Below are positions 1 through 5,445 of a DNA stretch of 5,445 nt, in pieces; within the stretch, counting starts at the first letter, position 1; the number at the start of each line of letters is the position of its first letter. Made by a program: the position numbers and the translations under genes. The notes under the pieces are model-generated. The model was given only the letters and a program-made list of their open reading frames with translations, searched no databases and was not told where the DNA came from. This stretch comes from Chromobacteriaceae bacterium (GTDB lineage: Bacteria; Pseudomonadota; Gammaproteobacteria; Burkholderiales; Aquaspirillaceae): NCBI GenBank assembly GCA_030151505.1, contig JASLDQ010000045.1, forward strand, positions 1 to 5,445. The letters are read 5' to 3'.

Positions 1-1280
1 TTCAGCTCGTCGCGGGTCATCGGGCCGGTGGTGTCCTGCGAGCCGACGGTGGTCATCTTCGGTTCGCAGTAGGTGCCCGGACGCACGCCCTGGCCTTCCG
101 GCAGGCCGCAGGCGCGGCCGACCATCTTCTGGGCCAGCGAGAAGCCGCGGCCAGAGTCGGCCGGGTTCTTCGGCAGGCGGAACAGGGTGGAGACCGGCAG
201 ACCCAGTGCTTCGCGGGCCTTGGCAGTCAGGCCGCGACCGATGATCAGCGGAATGCGGCCGCCGGCACGCACTTCGTCGAAGATCACATCGGACTTGACC
301 TGGAATTCGGCGATGACTTCGCCGTTCTTCAGCGCCTTGCCTTCGTACGGGCGCAGTTCGATCACGTCGCCCATGTCCATCTTGGACACGTCGAGTTCGA
401 TCGGCAGCGCGCCGGCATCTTCCATGGTGTTGTAGAAGATCGGGGCGATCTTGGAGCCGAGGCACACGCCGCCGAAGCGCTTGTTCGGCACGAACGGAAT
501 GTCGTCGCCGGTGAACCACAGCACCGAGTTGGTGGCGGACTTGCGGCTGGAACCGGTGCCGACCACGTCGCCGACGTAGGCCACCAGGTTGCCCTTGGCC
601 TTCAGCGCGTCGAGCTGCTTGATCGGGCCGACCTTGCCCGGCTCATCGGCTTCGATGCCCGGACGCGGGTTCTTCAGCATGGCGAGGGCGTGCAGCGGGA
701 TGTCCGGACGGCTCCAGGCGTCGGGGGCCGGCGACAGGTCGTCGGTGTTGGTTTCGCCGGTGACCTTGAACACGGTGAGGGTCATGGACTGGGCGACTTC
801 CGGACGCGAGGTGAACCATTCGGCGTCGGCCCAGGATTGCAGCACGGCGCGGGCGTTGGCATTGCCCTTGTCGGCCAGTTCCTTGACGTCGTGGAAGAAG
901 TCGAATACCAGCAGGGTCTTCTTGAGGCCTTCGGCAGCGGCGGTCCCGACGGCGGCGTCGCCGAGAAGGTCGATCAGAGGTTTGACGTTGAAGCCGCCCA
1001 GCATGGTGCCGAGCAGTTCGGTGGCTTTTTCGCGGGAGATCAGGCCACAGGCGACTTCACCCTTGGCGACGGCGGCGAGGAAGCCGGCCTTGACCTTGGC
1101 GGCATCGTCCACACCGGCCGGAACGCGGTAGGTAATCAGCTCGACCAGGAATGCTTCTTCGCCGGCAGGCGGGTTTTTCAGCAGCTCGACCAGATCTGCG
1201 GTCTGCTGGGCGCTGAGCGGCAGCGGCGGAATACCAAGGGCGGCGCGTTCTGCGACATGCTGGCGATATGCTTCTAGCAC
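1..1280 (-). CDS. acnB: Aconitate hydratase B, N-terminal 426 residues (3' end lies beyond the left edge)
   Basis: AcnB interconverts citrate and isocitrate through cis-aconitate in the cytoplasm (TCA cycle); in many proteobacteria it also dehydrates 2-methylcitrate-type substrates and, without its cluster, binds mRNA. Reading from 1280 on the minus strand the protein begins V/M-LEAYRQHVAERAALGIPP, matching the AcnB-specific N-terminus. Residues 1 to about 160 correspond to the HEAT-like domain unique to AcnB. The swivel domain follows, with TNTDDLSPAPDAW (DDL at 180-182) and GTGSSRKSATN (from 241). The window ends within TTGPMTRDEL (to residue 426), so about half of a usual 860-residue protein is present and the three cluster-ligand cysteines lie outside. 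The start is GTG at 1280-1278, with GAGAGGA seven bases upstream; the nearby ATG (1288-1286) is out of frame and hits a stop after four codons. No frameshift is visible. The gene is divergent from acnA. Identification is very secure. Confidence 0.97.
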   Translation of the reverse strand, partial: MLEAYRQHVAERAALGIPPLPLSAQQTADLVELLKNPPAGEEAFLVELITYRVPAGVDDAAKVKAGFLAAVAKGEVACGLISREKATELLGTMLGGFNVKPLIDLLGDAAVGTAAAEGLKKTLLVFDFFHDVKELADKGNANARAVLQSWADAEWFTSRPEVAQSMTLTVFKVTGETNTDDLSPAPDAWSRPDIPLHALAMLKNPRPGIEADEPGKVGPIKQLDALKAKGNLVAYVGDVVGTGSSRKSATNSVLWFTGDDIPFVPNKRFGGVCLGSKIAPIFYNTMEDAGALPIELDVSKMDMGDVIELRPYEGKALKNGEVIAEFQVKSDVIFDEVRAGGRIPLIIGRGLTAKAREALGLPVSTLFRLPKNPADSGRGFSLAQKMVGRACGLPEGQGVRPGTYCEPKMTTVGSQDTTGPMTRDEL

Positions 1281-1287
1281 GGCTTCA

Positions 1288-1294
1288 TCCTCTC
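1288..1294 (-). promoter_or_regulatory. acnB ribosome binding site
   Basis: On the minus strand GAGAGGA sits seven bases upstream of the GTG at 1280-1278. It decides the start in favour of GTG, because the ATG overlapping this site (1288-1286) is in another frame and runs into TAG almost at once. Confidence 0.8.
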
Positions 1295-1325
1295 TTCTCT
1301 GTTTTGCGGGTTGCGTTGAAACTCA

Positions 1326-1356
1326 CCGGCATGAGACGGGCATCGGAACATGCCGG
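1326..1356 (-). promoter_or_regulatory. Inverted repeat / stem-loop in the acnB leader
   Basis: The arms 1326-1333 and 1349-1356 are a perfect 8-bp inverted repeat (CCGGCATG and CATGCCGG) around a 15-base loop. It lies between the predicted acnB promoter and the acnB ribosome binding site, so the acnB mRNA leader could fold into it. It has no T-tract, so it is not a terminator in either direction. It might instead be a protein-binding site in DNA. The repeat is seen directly; its role is unknown. Confidence 0.5.
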
Positions 1357-1369
1357 GCCACCCCGGGCG

Positions 1370-1387
1370 GGGCGGCTGAATCCGCCC
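1370..1387. repeat. Short GC inverted repeat near the predicted acnB transcription start
   Basis: GGGCGG at 1370-1375 pairs with CCGCCC at 1382-1387 across a six-base loop. It begins about where acnB transcription is predicted to start, so it could form the 5' end of the leader or simply be GC-rich spacer. No function is claimed. Confidence 0.35.
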
Positions 1388-1388
1388 T

Positions 1389-1417
1389 ATTCTATCGATA
1401 TGCCCAGCCCCTGTGAA
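1389..1417 (-). promoter_or_regulatory. Predicted sigma70-type promoter for acnB
   Basis: Read on the minus strand, TTCACA (1417-1412) and TAGAAT (1394-1389) each match the -35 and -10 consensus at five of six positions and are separated by exactly 17 bases. Transcription would begin near 1382, giving an untranslated leader of about 100 bases before the GTG start. An 8-bp palindrome TATCGATA (1393-1400) overlaps the upstream edge of the -10 box. The prediction rests on sequence match only. Confidence 0.6.
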
Positions 1418-1484
1418 GGAAATGACGCGGTGCAAGGCACGATCCACCTTGTTTCGGCGCCTGAAATCCGGGCTAACGCGACAG

Positions 1485-1498
1485 GTCTTATATAAGAC
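1485..1498. promoter_or_regulatory. Perfect 14-bp palindrome, candidate operator between acnB and acnA
   Basis: GTCTTATATAAGAC is a perfect dyad and the only strongly AT-rich block in this part of a very GC-rich region. It contains TATAAG (1491-1496), a plausible -10 box for acnA, although no good -35 lies 16-18 bases upstream. An activator-dependent promoter, or a repressor site covering the promoter, would fit. The site is flanked by two copies of ACAGG (1481-1485 and 1501-1505) spaced 20 bases apart, about two helical turns. Its position between two aconitase genes suggests control by a dimeric regulator of TCA-cycle genes. I cannot name the regulator from sequence alone. Confidence 0.5.
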
Positions 1499-1560
1499 AA
1501 ACAGGGTTTCCGACGGGCAAGGGACGGAGTATGGTTTCCTTAGACCACATGCCACGCTCC

Positions 1561-1576
1561 CGCGCCGCCCGGCGCG
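1561..1576 (+). promoter_or_regulatory. Small GC hairpin in the acnA leader
   Basis: CGCGCC (1561-1566) and GGCGCG (1571-1576) form a perfect six-base-pair stem with a four-base loop. It ends about eight bases before the acnA ribosome binding site, close enough to influence ribosome access. It may be a chance product of high GC content. Confidence 0.35.
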
Positions 1577-1583
1577 ACCATCC

Positions 1584-1590
1584 TACGGAG
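1584..1590 (+). promoter_or_regulatory. acnA ribosome binding site
   Basis: TACGGAG lies six bases before the ATG at 1597. It favours that start over the in-frame ATG at 1531, whose nearest GGAG is only about one base away and whose extra 22 residues have no counterpart in AcnA proteins I know. Confidence 0.75.
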
Positions 1591-1596
1591 ATCATC

Positions 1597-4410
<2,814 letters not shown>

Positions 4411-4428
4411 AGTCGCCCCTGCGCAGCG

Positions 4429-4448
4429 GCGGACGATGCACCGTCCGC
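4429..4448 (+). repeat. Hairpin in the acnA 3' untranslated region
   Basis: GCGGACG (4429-4435) and CGTCCGC (4442-4448) form a perfect seven-base-pair stem with a six-base loop, 18 bases after the acnA stop. No T-run follows, so it is not a standard intrinsic terminator. It may protect the 3' end of the message or bind a protein. Confidence 0.45.
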
Positions 4449-4515
4449 ACGCGTCGCGGTCCCCCCTCACCGCCGCCTCGTCCGCGATCCGGTCCCGTTC
4501 CGGGGGAAATCCACC

Positions 4516-4541
4516 AAGGCTCCGGCATAGGCCGGAGCCTT
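4516..4541 (+). terminator. Probable terminator hairpin after acnA
   Basis: AAGGCTCCGGC (4516-4526) and its exact complement (4531-4541) form an 11-bp stem closed by the loop ATAG. The following bases, TGTCATG, are only weakly T-rich, so termination may be incomplete or Rho-assisted. The hairpin lies 105 bases beyond the acnA stop and upstream of sodC, which suggests the two genes are separately transcribed. I see no convincing promoter between this hairpin and sodC. Confidence 0.65.
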
Positions 4542-4672
4542 GTCATGTCCGGTCCGGATGCCACGCGTCCCGGGCAATGCCGGCTTTCCTTCGGGCGATC
4601 TCTCGACCATGATGGACCAACGACGCGTTTCGGCCCGTCAAACCGCCTCTCTCGCCGCCTTCCCGCCAGAAG

Positions 4673-4678
4673 AAAGGA
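4673..4678 (+). promoter_or_regulatory. Ribosome binding site pointing to a missing sodC start
   Basis: AAAGGA is the best Shine-Dalgarno match in the region. Six bases later, where a start codon is expected, the sequence reads AAG (4685-4687) in the sodC frame. The site is 69 bases from the first in-frame ATG (4748), too far to serve it, but 12 bases from an in-frame ATT (4691). Confidence 0.6.
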
Positions 4679-4684
4679 AACACC

Positions 4685-4747
4685 AAGAATATTCGCCTCC
4701 TCGTCTCCGTCACCCTGGCCGCCACCCAGCTCGCCGGCTGCAGCGGC
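4685..4747 (+). other. Lipoprotein signal peptide coding segment of sodC without a canonical start codon
   Basis: In frame with sodC, 4685-4747 reads K-NIRLLVSVTLAATQLAGC-SG: a short positive N-region, a hydrophobic core and a lipobox LAGC whose cysteine is encoded at 4739-4741. This is a textbook signal peptidase II site and would lead straight into the SodC domain. The frame has no ATG, GTG or TTG between the upstream stop (TGA 4610-4612) and the ATG at 4748. AAG at 4685 is one base from ATG and has ideal spacing from AAAGGA. Other possibilities are initiation at ATT 4691, or a sequencing error. The signal peptide reading is inferred from sequence alone but is distinctive. Confidence 0.7.
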
Positions 4748-5209
4748 ATGGCCACCACCGGAAAACCCGCAGCCGAAGCCCGCCTGATGCCGACCCAAGG
4801 CAACAACGTCAGCGGATTCGTCCGCCTCGTCGAGGTCGAGACCGGCGTGCGTCTCGAAGCCCGCGTCCACGGCCTGACGCCGGGCGGACATGGCATCCAC
4901 GTCCATGACAAGGGCGATTGTTCGGCACCCGACGGCAGCAGCGCCGGCGGCCACTTCAACCCGACCGGCAAACCGCACGGTTCCCCGGACAGCGCCGAGC
5001 ATCACCTGGGCGATCTGCCCATGCTGGTTGCCGACGCCAGCGGCCGGGCCGAACTGTCGACCGTGCTCAAGGGCGTCTCGCTAGGAGAAGGCCGCAACAG
5101 CATCGTCGGGCGGGGAATCATCGTGCATGCGTCCGCCGACGACTTCGTCACCCAGCCCGCCGGCAATTCGGGGGCACGGCAGGCCTGCGGAGTCATCCGC
5201 CTCCGCTGA
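4748..5209 (+). CDS. sodC: Superoxide dismutase [Cu-Zn]; first canonical in-frame start, true N-terminus probably upstream
   Basis: SodC converts superoxide to oxygen and hydrogen peroxide in the periplasm or at the envelope. From ATG 4748 the product has 153 residues. The metal site is complete: copper ligands His51 and His53 (HVH), bridging His69 (GGHFNP), His127 (IVHASADD); zinc ligands His69, His77, His86 and Asp89 (HHLGDLP). The conserved disulfide pair is Cys58-Cys147 (GDC and ACGVI), and the active-site Arg is Arg144. The domain fills residues 20-153, so nothing catalytic is missing. Starting at 4748 would give a cytoplasmic protein without export signal, while the same frame upstream encodes a lipoprotein signal (4685-4747). 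The exported form, beginning at or near 4685 with 174 residues, is therefore more likely the ancestral gene. No ribosome binding site fits the ATG at 4748. A strong terminator follows 14 bases after the stop. Confidence 0.93.
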   Translation: MATTGKPAAEARLMPTQGNNVSGFVRLVEVETGVRLEARVHGLTPGGHGIHVHDKGDCSAPDGSSAGGHFNPTGKPHGSPDSAEHHLGDLPMLVADASGRAELSTVLKGVSLGEGRNSIVGRGIIVHASADDFVTQPAGNSGARQACGVIRLR

Positions 5210-5223
5210 GCTGCCGGCCGGTG

Positions 5224-5259
5224 TGAAGAAGCCCCGGGCATACGCCCGGGGCTTCTTCA
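5224..5259. terminator. Strong terminator hairpin after sodC, possibly bidirectional
   Basis: The arms 5224-5239 and 5244-5259 pair perfectly over 16 bp around the loop ATAC, with a GC core (GCCCCGGGC) and outer AAGAAG/CTTCTT steps. These give an A-rich lead-in and T-rich end on both strands, so it could stop sodC transcription and any transcription entering from the right. It starts 14 bases after the sodC stop codon. Confidence 0.85.
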
Positions 5260-5445
5260 TTGTTGCGTCACCCTGCGGTCGACCCCGAACAAGCGGTCGG
5301 GCACCGCCGAGCGCAGCCACCCGGATTCGTCCTCCGGTTCGAGCGGCCTGCGCGCTGGCGTTGGACGCGGTTTCAGTCCTGCTCCCGTACCGGGTACTGG
5401 CCTACCGGCCGCCGTCAGTCAGGCCGGCACACCCAGAATCACGCT
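5260..5445. other. Unassigned right-hand end, possible remnant or 3' end of a minus-strand gene
   Basis: No gene can be assigned. On the minus strand one frame enters from the right edge and ends after eight codons (SVILGVPA, stop at 5421-5419). The same frame is then open for 54 codons to a TGA at 5259-5257, with a protein-like tail (PLEPEDESGWLRSAVPD, then RLFGVDRRVTQQ) and G/C-rich third positions, but no ATG or other well-placed start. This could be a truncated or degraded gene converging on the sodC terminator, or chance in GC-rich DNA. Confidence 0.25.

Noticed and set aside
589..1277. Plus-strand open frames of 180 and 195 codons inside acnB
   Set aside because: They are antisense shadows of acnB, whose AcnB-specific motifs on the minus strand are unambiguous.
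1326..1356. Iron-responsive element of eukaryotic type in the acnB leader
   Set aside because: The loop lacks CAGUGN and there is no bulged C at the expected spacing; only a generic stem-loop is supported.
1274..1555. Minus-strand 93-codon frame across the divergent region, ending in the acnB start
   Set aside because: It has no convincing ribosome binding site, its composition is not protein-like, and it overlaps promoter and operator signals. Its last codons (MKPC) only arise from overlap with the acnB ribosome binding site and start.
1531..1596. Upstream in-frame ATG extending acnA by 22 residues
   Set aside because: The GGAG before it is about one base away, too close, while the ATG at 1597 has proper spacing and matches the family N-terminus.
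4540..4908. Plus-strand frames entering sodC from upstream, considered as a frameshifted sodC start
   Set aside because: They read as Arg/Pro-rich shadow sequence and would need a frameshift. The signal peptide is already in the correct sodC frame, so only the start codon is missing.

Overview
The window looks like an ordinary chromosomal segment from a high-GC gammaproteobacterium. The aconitase proteins and gene arrangement suggest the Xanthomonas/Stenotrophomonas/Lysobacter group (Lysobacterales), but this is inferred from remembered protein similarity and I could not run a search. Codons are strongly G/C-biased at third positions in all three recognisable genes, and there is no sign of a mobile element, tRNA, rRNA or CRISPR array.

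Layout: the left quarter (1-1280, minus strand) is the 5' half of acnB, which leaves the window at its left edge. A 316-base divergent regulatory region (1281-1596) follows. It holds a good sigma70-type promoter for acnB, a long acnB leader with an 8-bp inverted repeat, a perfect 14-bp palindrome that is probably an operator, and an acnA leader with a small GC hairpin just before the ribosome binding site. acnA (1597-4410, plus strand) encodes a complete 937-residue aconitase A. A 274-base gap follows, with two hairpins, the second probably a terminator. Then comes a Cu,Zn superoxide dismutase gene (sodC, to 5209) with a complete metal site, closed by a very strong terminator hairpin (5224-5259). 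The last 186 bases cannot be assigned with confidence.

Functionally, the two aconitases catalyse the same TCA-cycle step, citrate to isocitrate via cis-aconitate. They are transcribed away from each other from a shared control region, which would allow joint or reciprocal regulation. In characterised bacteria AcnB is the main growth-phase enzyme and AcnA the more oxidant-stable one. The neighbouring SodC is an envelope superoxide scavenger, so the region has a loose iron-sulfur/oxidative-stress theme.

I found no evidence of an undescribed multi-gene system. The most notable observation is that the sodC reading frame carries a clear lipoprotein signal peptide with no usable start codon. The codon at the expected position, correctly spaced from a ribosome binding site, is AAG, one base from ATG. 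The 14-bp palindrome between the aconitase genes and the acnB leader inverted repeat are the next most interesting signals.
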